From Fidelibacterota bacterium (GTDB taxonomy: Bacteria > Bipolaricaulota > Bipolaricaulia > Bipolaricaulales > Bipolaricaulaceae): a stretch of 19,728 bases of DNA. The notes beneath the pieces are model-generated. The model ran no database searches and was not told the DNA's origin. It was given only the letters and a program-made list of their open reading frames with translations. The translations under genes and the position numbers were made by a program. Below are positions 1 to 6,644 of this stretch, piece by piece. Positions within the stretch are counted from its first letter, which is position 1, and each line of letters begins with the position of its first letter. The DNA lies in the NCBI GenBank assembly GCA_024277405.1, contig JAJRVI010000135.1, forward strand, positions 1 through 19,728, read 5' to 3'.

Positions 1-987
1 CTCGTCTCGATCCTGGACATCACCGAGAGGGTGCGGGTGGAGGAGAAGCTCAGGGCTTACGTGGAGAAGCTCGCCGCCCTGCACAGGGCCGTGTGGGACC
101 TCCAGCGGTGCCGCACCGTGGAGGAGGTCTGTAGGGCCGCCGTGGAGGGGGCGCGGGGCATCCTCGGCTTCTCGGTGTGCAATATCGGGTTGGTGGAGGG
201 GGATCGCATACTCCCGGTGTACACCGTGGGCGACGTCCGTCCCAGGCCGTTCCCCCGGGGCCAGGGGCTCGTGTGGCGGACGCTCGAAGAGGGGCGGAGC
301 TTCTGGGGGAATATAGTGGACCTCCCGGGGGCCAGGCCGGTGGATTCCAGACTCAAGAGCGCCATATCTGTTCCCATCGGGGATATTGGGGTTTTCCAGG
401 CTGCCTCGTTCGAACCGGACGCGTTCGGGGAGGACGACGTGAAGCTCGCGGAGATCCTGGCCGGCCACGTGAGCGAGGAGATCCGCCGGGTCCGGCTGGA
501 ACAGGAGCTGAGGGAGCGCGCCATCCGCGATGCCCTCACGGGCCTCTACAACCGCGGCTATCTGATGGAGGTGCTGGACCGGGAGATCCGAAAGGCGGGG
601 CGAGAGGGCCATTCGTTGGCGGTCCTGGTGACGGACCTCGATAACTTCAAGTTGGTCAACGATCGCTTCGGCCATCCCTTCGGGGACGAGGTGTTGCGGG
701 GCGTAGCGCGACTGTTGCGGGAGACGGTGCGGGAATCGGACCTGATATTCCGCTACGGAGGAGACGAGTTCGTCCTCCTCTTCCCCGAGACGGACGGCAA
801 GGCCCGGGAGGTCGCCCGGCGTGTCAAGGAGGCCGTGACGCGGTGGGCCGAGGAGAAGGGGCTTAGCCCCCTGGGGTTCGGGATCAGCCTCGGCGTGGCC
901 GTATGGAAGCCGGGGGATCCGCTGCCCCCCGAGGAACTCCTCAGGCAGGCCGATCGCGACCTATACCGGGCCAAACGGGGAGGTTGA
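1..987 (+). CDS. PAS/GAF/GGDEF diguanylate cyclase, 5' end cut by window
   Basis: Predicted c-di-GMP synthase. The frame is open from base 1, and the first codons read LVSILDITERVRVEEKL, the typical end of a PAS domain (PAC motif) leading into a signalling helix. The GTG at 31 is therefore not the real start and the gene begins upstream. A GAF-like sensor domain covers roughly bases 90-490, followed by a linker helix and a GGDEF domain opening with DALTGLYNR (about 529-555). The substrate and metal segment DLDNFKLVNDRFGH and an intact GGDEF (757-771) indicate an active cyclase. RESD at 730-741 lies five residues before GGDEF, the position of the RxxD inhibitory site, so product feedback is likely. 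No EAL domain follows. No membrane segment is visible in the part present. The ligand is unknown. The 3' end overlaps the convergent gene on the other strand by 27 bp. Confidence 0.93.
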   Translation, partial: LVSILDITERVRVEEKLRAYVEKLAALHRAVWDLQRCRTVEEVCRAAVEGARGILGFSVCNIGLVEGDRILPVYTVGDVRPRPFPRGQGLVWRTLEEGRSFWGNIVDLPGARPVDSRLKSAISVPIGDIGVFQAASFEPDAFGEDDVKLAEILAGHVSEEIRRVRLEQELRERAIRDALTGLYNRGYLMEVLDREIRKAGREGHSLAVLVTDLDNFKLVNDRFGHPFGDEVLRGVARLLRETVRESDLIFRYGGDEFVLLFPETDGKAREVARRVKEAVTRWAEEKGLSPLGFGISLGVAVWKPGDPLPPEELLRQADRDLYRAKRGG

Positions 988-1284
988 CGCCCCTCCCCGG
1001 TCTCCGGGTGTCCCCGATGGCGGGAGCTCCCGGAGGAGGACCCAATAGCGGCGGCCCGGGCCACGGTGGTGGTAGAGCTCGAACACACGTCCCCCCTCGG
1101 TGCGCACGCGGAAATAGTCCCGATGGCGTCGGCGCCACCACGCCCTCTTGAAATCCAATTGTCTCCTGGACGAGAGGACCTCCACCACCTCGAATCTCCG
1201 GCCGCGCCAGATGAAGCTCTTGGGGAGGCCGAACTCCACCGCGTCCACCCGGACCTCCTCGTCGATGAACGCCTCCCGGGGCAT
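961..1284 (-). CDS. DUF6504-like small protein
   Basis: A 107-aa protein starting MPREAFIDEEVRVD. The run from FIDEEVRVDAVEFGLPKSFIW through the W/R-rich AWWRRRHRDYFRVRT to ELYHHRG and RRYWVLLRELP resembles, from memory, the DUF6504 family, whose members in other bacteria are sometimes found near DNA polymerase IV or repair genes. Function is unknown. The basic, aromatic composition would suit nucleic-acid binding, but that is inference. I chose ATG at 1284 because the conserved block starts right after it and the in-frame codons upstream (to 1428) run antisense to sfsA. There is no convincing ribosome binding site; a TACAAT box ends about 9 nt before the ATG, suggesting a leaderless message. 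The last ~16 residues are beyond the conserved part and come from the 27-bp overlap with the cyclase gene. Confidence 0.8.
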   Translation of the reverse strand: MPREAFIDEEVRVDAVEFGLPKSFIWRGRRFEVVEVLSSRRQLDFKRAWWRRRHRDYFRVRTEGGRVFELYHHRGPGRRYWVLLRELPPSGTPGDRGGASTSPFGPV

Positions 1285-1293
1285 CGCGACGTA

Positions 1294-1299
1294 ATTGTA
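1294..1299 (-). promoter_or_regulatory. Candidate -10 box for the DUF6504-like gene
   Basis: TACAAT on the minus strand, 5 of 6 matches to TATAAT. Transcription would start about 3 nt before the ATG at 1284. No good -35 hexamer lies 16-18 bp upstream, so the call rests on the -10 alone. It shares bases with the candidate -35 of sfsA on the other strand. Confidence 0.35.
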
Positions 1300-1322
1300 A
1301 TCCCCGCCCGGGCGGATAAAGT
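1295..1322 (+). promoter_or_regulatory. Candidate sfsA promoter
   Basis: TTGTAA at 1295-1300 (4/6 to the -35 consensus), a 16-bp spacer, then TAAAGT at 1317-1322 (4/6 to the -10 consensus). Transcription would start near 1329, about 4 nt before the sfsA ATG at 1333, giving an almost leaderless mRNA. It lies in the 48-bp divergent gap and overlaps the opposing -10 box. Confidence 0.35.
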
Positions 1323-1332
1323 CCTGACCGGG

Positions 1333-2031
1333 ATGTGTACCGGGGAGGTCGTCTGGGGGAGGTTCATCTCGCGACCGAACAGGTTCGCGGTGTGGGCGGA
1401 GGTGGACGGCCGGAGGGAGCTGGCCCACCTGCCCAATCCGGGCCGCCTCCGCGAGATCCTCACGCCGGGAAGGAGGATCCTGCTGAGGAAGGCCCCGGAG
1501 GGGAAGCGGAGGACCCGCTGGACCGCGATCGGGGCCGACCTCGGGGGGATGCTCGTCTCACTGGATGCGACGCTCCCCAACAGGTTTGTCCCCGAAGCGT
1601 TGGCGTCCGGAGCCCTTCCCCCTTTCGCGGGATGGAGGATCGCGTCCGTGGAGCCCAGGCTCGGGGGCGGGCGCTCGGATTTCCTCCTCGTGCGCGGGGC
1701 CGAGCGGCTCTTCCTGGAGGTCAAGTCGGTGACCTTGGTGGAGGAGGGGGTGGCCCTCTTCCCCGACGCCCCCACCGTCCGTGGCCGTCGCCATCTCCGC
1801 GAGCTCGCCGGGGCCGTGGACGATGGGGACCGGGCGGCGGTCCTCTTCGTGGTCCAGCGGCCCGATGCCCGCCGCTTCGGCCCCAACGCCGCCACCGACC
1901 CCGCGTTCGCCGCGACGTTTTGGGAGGTTCTGCGGAAGGGGGTGGAGGCCTACGCCCTGGTCTGCTCCTTCGACGGGGAACGCCTCCGCCCCGTGCGGTT
2001 CCTGGGCCCGGAGGCCCTGATGACCCCCTAG
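1333..2031 (+). CDS. sfsA: SfsA family protein (sugar fermentation stimulation)
   Basis: A 232-aa protein of the usual SfsA length (about 230-240 aa). The N-terminus VVWGRFISRPNRFAVW plus LAHLPNPGRLREIL matches the family's OB-like first part. The second part carries RSDFLL, FLEVKSVTL and FPDAPTVRGRRHLREL, the most conserved SfsA block, with Asp and Glu-x-Lys residues arranged as in PD-(D/E)XK nuclease folds. E. coli SfsA is described as a DNA-binding protein affecting maltose genes; the biochemical role elsewhere is unclear. ATG 1333 was chosen because homology begins immediately after it and the upstream in-frame codons lie antisense to the neighbouring gene. No ribosome binding site is evident. 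It diverges from the DUF6504-like gene and is followed by 222 bp without a gene. Confidence 0.93.
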   Translation: MCTGEVVWGRFISRPNRFAVWAEVDGRRELAHLPNPGRLREILTPGRRILLRKAPEGKRRTRWTAIGADLGGMLVSLDATLPNRFVPEALASGALPPFAGWRIASVEPRLGGGRSDFLLVRGAERLFLEVKSVTLVEEGVALFPDAPTVRGRRHLRELAGAVDDGDRAAVLFVVQRPDARRFGPNAATDPAFAATFWEVLRKGVEAYALVCSFDGERLRPVRFLGPEALMTP

Positions 2032-2204
2032 GTCCCTCCCGGGGTCCCCCGTTGTGCCGCATCCCGGGCAAAAGCGCCGAGGACGGGACCATCTTGGTGT
2101 AGCCCCCATCCCCGGAACGCGGGTGGATCATACCGGGATCGCGCGCCAGCGTGGGAGGCAGGGTCCCTGTCCGGCCGGTGAGACCTTGGGGGACGTATTT
2201 CGGA

Positions 2205-2235
2205 TCGACGGCCGATACGGTCGGTGTAGCATAAT
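2205..2235 (+). promoter_or_regulatory. Candidate promoter of the ABC transporter operon
   Basis: TCGACG at 2205-2210 (4/6 to TTGACA) and CATAAT at 2230-2235 (5/6 to TATAAT), with a 19-bp spacer that is on the long side. Transcription would begin near 2242, and a purine-rich AGGGGA-type ribosome binding site lies just before the ATG at 2254. The rest of 2032-2204 shows no gene, tRNA or clear terminator. Confidence 0.4.
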
Positions 2236-2253
2236 CGGGGACAGGGGACGGGG

Positions 2254-3171
2254 ATGATAAGGGTGGAGGGATTGACGCGGAGATTCGGGGACCGGGTGGC
2301 GGTGGAGGGGCTCACCTTCGAGGTGAGGGAGGGGGAGATCGTTGCCCTGTTGGGCCCGAACGGGGCGGGGAAGACCACCACGGTGCGGATGCTCGCCTGC
2401 CTCATATCCCCCACCTCGGGGAGGGCGTGGGTGGGGGGACATGAGGTCCACGCGGAGCCCGAGGCGATCCGGGCCATCGTGGGGATCCTCACCGAGACCC
2501 CGGGCCTCTACAGGCGCCTCTCCGCCCGGCAGAACCTCCGCTTCTTCGCCGAGCTCTATGGGATCCAGGATGCCCGGGACCGGATCGAGAAGTACCTGCG
2601 GTTCTTCGGGCTATGGGAGAGGAGGGACGAGCCCGTTGCCACCTATTCAAAAGGAATGCGGCAGAAGCTCGCCCTGGCCCGGGCGCTCCTGCACGAGCCG
2701 CGGGTCCTCCTCCTGGATGAGCCCACCGCGGGCCTCGATCCGGAGAGCGCGAGGTCGGTGCGGGAGTTCATCGCCGGGCTCAAGGGCGAACGGAGGGCCG
2801 TGCTCCTCTGCACGCACAACCTCCCGGAGGCGGAGCGCCTCTGCGACCGGATCCTGCTCCTGCGTACGCGGCTCATCGCCCAGGGGACGCCCGAGGAGCT
2901 GAAGCGCCGCCTCTTCGGGACCCGGGTGGTGATCGAACTCGCGAACCCCCGCCCGGGGATCGACGCGGAGCTCCGCCTCCCGGTGGTCAAATCGGCCGAG
3001 CTCGCGGGGGCGAGGCTCTACGTGGAGGTGAGCGACCCCCACCGGGATAACCCCGCCCTCGTGCGGCGGTTGGTGGAGCTCGGGGCCGAGATCGTATCGG
3101 TGCGGGAGGAGGAAACGACCCTCGAGGACGTCTATCACGAGCTCATGGGGGACACCGATGCGCAGGGTTAA
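2254..3171 (+). CDS. ABC-2 type transporter, ATP-binding protein
   Basis: A 305-aa ATPase driving transport by the membrane protein encoded next. Walker A GPNGAGKTT at residues 34-42, signature YSKGMRQKL at 131-139 (SKGM in place of LSGGQ, usual for this subfamily), Walker B VLLLDEP at 151-157 and the switch histidine in CTHN are all present. The C-terminal extension ends with TTLEDVYHELMG, typical of drug, lipid or Na+ exporters of the CcmA/NatA type. It overlaps the permease start by 14 bp, so translation is probably coupled. The substrate cannot be told from the sequence; candidates are an antibiotic, lipid, polysaccharide or ion. The ATG has a purine-rich site just upstream. Confidence 0.93.
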   Translation: MIRVEGLTRRFGDRVAVEGLTFEVREGEIVALLGPNGAGKTTTVRMLACLISPTSGRAWVGGHEVHAEPEAIRAIVGILTETPGLYRRLSARQNLRFFAELYGIQDARDRIEKYLRFFGLWERRDEPVATYSKGMRQKLALARALLHEPRVLLLDEPTAGLDPESARSVREFIAGLKGERRAVLLCTHNLPEAERLCDRILLLRTRLIAQGTPEELKRRLFGTRVVIELANPRPGIDAELRLPVVKSAELAGARLYVEVSDPHRDNPALVRRLVELGAEIVSVREEETTLEDVYHELMGDTDAQG

Positions 3172-3871
3172 GGCGGTCCTGCGGCGGGAATGGGAGGAGG
3201 CGGTCCGTATAAGGATGGTGTTGTTCAGCGTCTCCTTCTTCCCCCTTTTCATGGTCGGGTTCGCCGCGTACCTCGTGTGGCAGGGACGGTCCCTCCCGCC
3301 CCAGGGCCAGGCGGTGCTTATGAACACGGCCCTGATATACTTCTTCGTCCTCCCCGTGGTGATTCCCCTTTCCATCGCCGCATACTCCATTGTGGGGGAG
3401 AAGGAGCAGGGGACGCTGGAGCCGGTTCTCGCGACCCCGATCCGGGACTGGGAACTCTTCCTGGGGAAGGCCCTGGCCCCGGTGATCCCCGGGGTCCTCA
3501 TCTCGTGGGCGGCGTTCGGGATCTTCCTCATCGCGTCTTGCCTCATACTGGGAGGGATACCACCGGGGGTGCTCTCCCCGCCGTGGCTGCTCTCCATCTT
3601 CGCGTTGGCCCCGTTCACCGCGTTGTTCGCGGTGTTCGTGACGATGATCGTCTCCTCCCGGACCACGGATACCCGCGCGGCGTATCAGTTCTCCAGCCTC
3701 GCGGTGCTCCCCGCGCTCATCCCGCTGATCGTTTACTCCGCCCGTCTCACCGCGGTGAACCTGATCTTCGTGGGGATCGAGGTGGGAGTCCTCCTCCCTC
3801 TCAATGCCGTCACGCTTTACATCGCGTTGAGGCTCTTCCGCCGCGAGGAGATCCTCACCCGTTGGAAGTAA
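3158..3871 (+). CDS. ABC-2 type transporter, permease protein
   Basis: A 237-aa membrane protein, partner of the preceding ATPase. About six hydrophobic segments are visible, the first near residues 20-42 after a basic N-terminus. The stretch GEKEQGTLEPVLATPI after the second segment is the cytoplasmic coupling motif of ABC-2 permeases (EKExGTLExLLxTP). The protein ends with a basic tail, RLFRREEILTRWK, expected inside the cell. At 237 aa it is near the size of compact one-domain ABC-2 permeases, so two copies would be needed with two ATPases. Its start lies inside the ATPase gene (14-bp overlap). A -10 box for the next gene starts about 28 bp after its stop. Confidence 0.9.
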   Translation: MRRVKAVLRREWEEAVRIRMVLFSVSFFPLFMVGFAAYLVWQGRSLPPQGQAVLMNTALIYFFVLPVVIPLSIAAYSIVGEKEQGTLEPVLATPIRDWELFLGKALAPVIPGVLISWAAFGIFLIASCLILGGIPPGVLSPPWLLSIFALAPFTALFAVFVTMIVSSRTTDTRAAYQFSSLAVLPALIPLIVYSARLTAVNLIFVGIEVGVLLPLNAVTLYIALRLFRREEILTRWK

Positions 3872-3899
3872 ACTTATTCCGCCGGAAACCGACCGCTGC

Positions 3900-3905
3900 T
3901 ACAAT
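3900..3905 (+). promoter_or_regulatory. Candidate -10 box of the 51-aa gene
   Basis: TACAAT, 5 of 6 matches to TATAAT, in an AT-richer patch just after the permease stop. No strong -35 is seen at 16-18 bp; TTATTC at 3874-3879 is 20 bp away. Transcription would start near 3912, 18 nt before the ATG at 3930. Confidence 0.4.
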
Positions 3906-3929
3906 ATCGACGTCTGAGGGAGGTGGCCT

Positions 3930-4085
3930 ATGGCTTACGTGACGAAGAAGGAGCTCATCGAGAAGATAAAGCCGATCCTCGAGGACCTCGGTAGGGCGTT
4001 GGAGGAACTGGAGACAGCGCTCGACGAGGCGAAGCTCAACCTGGAGAAGACGAACGACGCCATCGCGGAGGCCGAAGAGGACTGA
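3930..4085 (+). CDS. Small acidic helical protein, 51 aa, unknown function
   Basis: I do not recognise this protein. It reads MAYVTKKELIEKIKPILE and continues as an almost unbroken amphipathic helix rich in Glu, Leu, Ala, Lys and Asp, ending in AEAEED. Hydrophobic residues (I, L, I, L, L, L) recur at 3-4 residue spacing, so a coiled coil or helical bundle is likely. It has no Cys, no signal peptide and no membrane segment. Support for it being real: GGGAGG at 3918-3923 placed 6 nt before the ATG, a TACAAT box about 25 nt before the ATG, in-frame coding character, and a strong intrinsic terminator 30 bp after the stop. It may be transcribed alone or with the ABC genes. Plausible roles are a structural or adaptor microprotein; no specific function can be assigned. 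Confidence 0.75.
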   Translation: MAYVTKKELIEKIKPILEDLGRALEELETALDEAKLNLEKTNDAIAEAEED

Positions 4086-4114
4086 GCGCGAGGACAATAC
4101 GTCCGTGGAGGCGC

Positions 4115-4137
4115 AAGGGGGGCTTAGCCCCCCTTTT
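4115..4137 (+). terminator. Intrinsic terminator of the 51-aa gene
   Basis: GGGGGGC, loop TTA, GCCCCCC forms a 7-bp GC stem, extended by AA-TT pairs and followed by TTTT. It lies 30 bp after the stop at 4085 and closes the plus-strand unit that includes the 51-aa gene. Confidence 0.85.
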
Positions 4138-4270
4138 CTCCATAAAAATTCCATAGATCTTCCCGACCTCTTCCCCCCGGGGTGACTAGACTTTCCTCCG
4201 CCGGGTGAGGGGAAAAGATCGAGACCTGCCCCCGCCCCCTAGAAGAAAGCCCGCTTTCCCACCTCCGGGA
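4138..4270. other. Gene-free stretch with nested inverted repeats
   Basis: No credible ORF. GATCTTCCC (4156-4164) pairs with GGG/AAGATC (4210-4220) around a ~45-nt interior. An alternative stem is CTTTCCTC (4191-4198) with GAGG..AAAG (4207-4217). GAAAGC/GCTTTC forms a short palindrome around 4244-4257. Together with the hairpin at 4271-4295 this could be a structured transcript, but I recognise no RNA family and no good promoter. Confidence 0.3.
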
Positions 4271-4304
4271 CGAGGGGCCCGCGACGGGCCCCTCGTCCTT
4301 TTAC
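4271..4304 (+). terminator. Second hairpin, plus-oriented terminator, possibly serving both strands
   Basis: A perfect 10-bp stem, CGAGGGGCCC (4271-4280) and GGGCCCCTCG (4286-4295), with a 5-nt loop. On the plus strand it is followed by TCCTTTTACT, a partial U-tract. On the minus strand it sits 13 nt after the hddA stop but lacks a U-tract, so it would be a weak terminator there. Confidence 0.6.
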
Positions 4305-4308
4305 TCGC

Positions 4309-5286
4309 TCAGCCACGATAGATCACCGTGGAGCCGCGCGGCTCGTAAGCGATCTCGAGCTCCCGGATATCGAGGGTCCGGAACCTCCGGCTCAGGGCCG
4401 CGGCGTGCTCCGGGCTCGCGCAGAAGAAGAGGATGAACCCACCCCCTCCGGCCCCCAAAACCTTCCCCCCCAGGGCCCCCTCGTCCCTTCCCAGGTCGTA
4501 CAGCTCGTCGATCACCCGGTTTGAGATCTTCGCCGAGAAGGAGCGCTTTATCTCCCAGCCCTCGTGGAGGAGTTTTCCGAACCGGTCCAGCTCCCCCCGG
4601 AGGAGGGCATCCCGGCCCGCGTAGGCGAGTTCCTTCAGGGCTCGGTAGAGCTCGAGTTTTCCCGCGGCCGCCTTGCTCTGTTCCGCGAGCACCTCCCCCG
4701 AGCGCCGTTTCAGTCCGGTGTAAAAGAGCCTCACCCGACCGAAGAATTCCCCGAGGAGATCATCGGCCAATCGCAGCGGGGCCACCGTCACGCGTTCGTC
4801 CGGATGGAACTCGATGAAGTTGAAGCCCCCGAAGGCCGCGGCGTACTGGTCTTGCTTCCCGATACGGTGGCCTAGACGTACGATCTCCAGCTCGCACGCT
4901 TCACCGGCGAGGCGCTCCGGGGGTGGGTCTTCCCCGCGATAGGTGTAGAGGGCCTTGAGGAGCCCCACGGTGAGGGCTGATGAGGAGCCGAGCCCGGTCC
5001 CCGCGGGCACGTCGGCGATGGTCACGACCTCGATCTGGCGGCGTATCCCCACCCTCTTCAGCGCCTCGCGCACGATCTCGTGCCGCAGCTCTTCCGGCCG
5101 CTTCACGATCTCGGTGCGGGTGTAGGCGACCCGGATCGTCTCCTCGAACCGTCTGTTCACCGCCACGTACATGTACTTGTCGATGGTGGTGGAGAGGACC
5201 GCCCCCCCGATCTCCCGGTAGACCACGGGGAGGTCGGTGCCTCCCCCGAGGAAGCTCGTGCGGAAGGGGGTCCGGGTGATGATCAT
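4309..5286 (-). CDS. hddA: GHMP kinase, D-glycero-alpha-D-manno-heptose-7-phosphate kinase
   Basis: A 325-aa GHMP-family sugar kinase predicted to phosphorylate heptose-7-phosphate at C1 to the 1,7-bisphosphate. N-terminal RTPFRTSFLGGGTDLP is characteristic of the HddA/fucokinase branch. The ATP-binding glycine loop is GTGLGSSSA at residues 96-104, and the C-terminal GKVLGAGGGGF at 274-284 is the third GHMP motif. GKQDQYAA near 143-150 carries a likely catalytic Asp. ATG 5286 is preceded by GGAGGT with 7-nt spacing and overlaps the hddC stop as ATGA, so translation is coupled. The longer frame upstream is antisense-like sequence inside hddC. Together with gmhB and hddC it defines the GDP-heptose branch. 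A related sugar-1-kinase specificity is the main alternative. Last gene of the operon. Confidence 0.83.
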   Translation of the reverse strand: MIITRTPFRTSFLGGGTDLPVVYREIGGAVLSTTIDKYMYVAVNRRFEETIRVAYTRTEIVKRPEELRHEIVREALKRVGIRRQIEVVTIADVPAGTGLGSSSALTVGLLKALYTYRGEDPPPERLAGEACELEIVRLGHRIGKQDQYAAAFGGFNFIEFHPDERVTVAPLRLADDLLGEFFGRVRLFYTGLKRRSGEVLAEQSKAAAGKLELYRALKELAYAGRDALLRGELDRFGKLLHEGWEIKRSFSAKISNRVIDELYDLGRDEGALGGKVLGAGGGGFILFFCASPEHAAALSRRFRTLDIRELEIAYEPRGSTVIYRG

Positions 5287-6020
5287 CCCCCGTACCTCCG
5301 GCGGGCCGCTTCCAGGCGCTCCGGCGTCCCGATATCCAAGAGCTCCACCGGGGAGATGTACCCCCACAGGGCCTCCCCCGCGGCGAGGACGCGGGGGAAG
5401 AGGTCCCGCACGAAATCCCACCGAGCCCCCTGGGGGAGGTAGGAGAGGATCCGGGGCTCGAGGAGATATACCGCGGCGTTCCCCCACTTGCCGTGGCTGA
5501 AGTCACCGGGGGCGGGGTGCCAGGCCACGATCCGGCCCTCGCGGTCGAGCTCCGCTATATCGCAGTCCTGTGGCCGATCGGTCTCCTGGAGCACCACGGT
5601 CCCGATCCCCCCTTTATCCCGGTGGAAACGGAAAAGCTCGGCAAAAGGGAAGTCGTCGAGGACCACATCGCCGTAGACCACGAGGAACCTCTCCCCGAGA
5701 TACCCCCGCATCCGGTCCAAGGTCCCCGCGGTCCCCAGGAGTTCCTCCTCGAAGAAGTAGTGCACGGCGACGCCGAAGCGCGCCCCATCACCCACATAAG
5801 AGATGATCTTCTCCGGTTTGTGATGGAGGTTGATGAGCGCCTCCTCCACGCCGGCCGAGGAGAGGACCTCCAGGTTCCACCCCAGGAGGGGCCTACCTCC
5901 CACGCGCACCAGAGGCTTCGGGATCTCGTGGGTGAGGGGACGGAGCCTCGTGCCCTCGCCGGCACAGAGGATCACCGCCTTGCGGGGGTGACGCGTGACG
6001 GATGACGCCTGATGGGCCAT
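5283..6020 (-). CDS. hddC: Heptose-1-phosphate guanylyltransferase-like nucleotidyltransferase
   Basis: A 245-aa nucleotidyltransferase, predicted to join GTP and D-glycero-alpha-D-manno-heptose-1-phosphate into GDP-heptose in the cytosol. KAVILCAGEGTRLRPLT followed by PKPL is the nucleotide-binding signature. VYGDVVLDDF holds the metal-binding Asp, and HGKWGNAAVYLLEP and DIGTPERL are typical of the family; length is close to known HddC proteins. ATG 6020 was preferred because GGAG lies 7 nt upstream. An in-frame GTG at 6053 (11 residues longer) lacks a ribosome binding site and sits in a 7-bp repeat array. The N-terminal residues before KAVIL are encoded by another such array (5988-6015). 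Specificity for heptose is inferred from hddA and gmhB; mannose-1-phosphate guanylyltransferase is the alternative. Confidence 0.75.
   Translation of the reverse strand: MAHQASSVTRHPRKAVILCAGEGTRLRPLTHEIPKPLVRVGGRPLLGWNLEVLSSAGVEEALINLHHKPEKIISYVGDGARFGVAVHYFFEEELLGTAGTLDRMRGYLGERFLVVYGDVVLDDFPFAELFRFHRDKGGIGTVVLQETDRPQDCDIAELDREGRIVAWHPAPGDFSHGKWGNAAVYLLEPRILSYLPQGARWDFVRDLFPRVLAAGEALWGYISPVELLDIGTPERLEAARRRYGG
5988..6015 (+). repeat. Degenerate 7-bp tandem array C (4 units)
   Basis: Reads GTGACGC, GTGACGG, ATGACGC, CTGATGG on the plus strand. It lies within the first codons of hddC. It is the same repeat family as the arrays at 6047-6067 and 6641-6668 but in the opposite orientation. Confidence 0.7.
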
Positions 6021-6046
6021 GGGATTTCTCCGATCCTTCTCTCGAC

Positions 6047-6067
6047 CCATCACCCATCACCGATCAC
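6047..6067 (-). repeat. 7-bp tandem array B (3 units)
   Basis: Reads GTGATCG, GTGATGG, GTGATGG on the minus strand. The gmhB stop codon lies inside it, and possible alternative starts of hddC (GTG 6053, ATG 6050) fall in the last unit. Confidence 0.75.
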
Positions 6068-6644
6068 GCTCCCTGCGGAGGATGAGCTCGGCGGCGGCGG
6101 GGAGGTCGTCGCAAACGGCGTCCGGCGGAGAGTCGGCTCGCCCGTCCGCGCCGCCGAACCCCGTGCGCACCAGCACCGTGAAGCAGCCGGCCCGCCTCCC
6201 GGCCTCGATGTCGGTGGTCATGTCGCCCACCATGTAGGAGCGGGAGAGGTCGAGGCCGAGCTCCTCCGCCGCCCGGAGCAGCATCCCCGGGGCCGGCTTC
6301 CTGCAGGGGCAGCGGTCCTCCGGGGTATGGGGGCAATGGTAGATCGCGTCCAGGGCCGCGCCCTCCCGGGAAAGCTCCTCCACGAGTCTCCGGTGGATCT
6401 CCGCCAGGGTGCCCTCGGTGAGGCGCCCGTGGCCGATACCCGCTTGGTTCGTCACCACCACCACCGCGAACCCGGCCTCCCGAAGGCTCCGGATGGCCGC
6501 CGCCACCCCGGGGAGGAGCTCCACCTCCTCGGGATCGTCGAGGTACCCCTCCACCTGTTTGATCACCACCCCATCGCGATCCAAAAAGACCGCCCTCTTC
6601 GTGACGGGCGGTGTGTGAGGGGGAACGGGGTTCCTGCTCCTCAT
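6057..6644 (-). CDS. gmhB: D-glycero-D-manno-heptose 1,7-bisphosphate 7-phosphatase
   Basis: A 195-aa HAD-superfamily phosphatase that removes the 7-phosphate of heptose-1,7-bisphosphate, giving heptose-1-phosphate for the guanylyltransferase. FLDRDGVV (20-27) holds the nucleophile and acid/base Asp; VTNQAGIGHG holds motif II. The GmhB-specific zinc site is visible as C104, H106, C112 and C114 in the segment CPHTPEDRCPC, followed by the KP lysine motif, and VGDMTTDIEAG provides the last acidic residues. Length is typical (about 180-195). ATG 6644 is the only usable start, since no ATG, GTG or TTG lies between it and the conserved domain; the first ~16 residues are extra. It begins 20 bp after leuS and is flanked on both sides by 7-bp repeat arrays. 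HisB-type histidinol phosphatase is an unlikely alternative. Confidence 0.88.
   Translation of the reverse strand: MRSRNPVPPHTPPVTKRAVFLDRDGVVIKQVEGYLDDPEEVELLPGVAAAIRSLREAGFAVVVVTNQAGIGHGRLTEGTLAEIHRRLVEELSREGAALDAIYHCPHTPEDRCPCRKPAPGMLLRAAEELGLDLSRSYMVGDMTTDIEAGRRAGCFTVLVRTGFGGADGRADSPPDAVCDDLPAAAELILRRERDR

Noticed and set aside
753..1895. A 380-codon open frame on the minus strand
   Set aside because: It crosses the ends of three real genes antisense and is rich in Arg and Ser; no domain is seen.
2032..2229. Possible RNA or riboswitch upstream of the ABC genes
   Set aside because: I looked for tRNA arms, fluoride and other riboswitch cores on both strands and saw none; only short GC-rich pairings of chance type.
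3855..4154. A 99-codon minus-strand frame over the 51-aa gene
   Set aside because: The plus-strand frame has a ribosome site, -10 box and terminator; this one is antisense to it and runs through its terminator.
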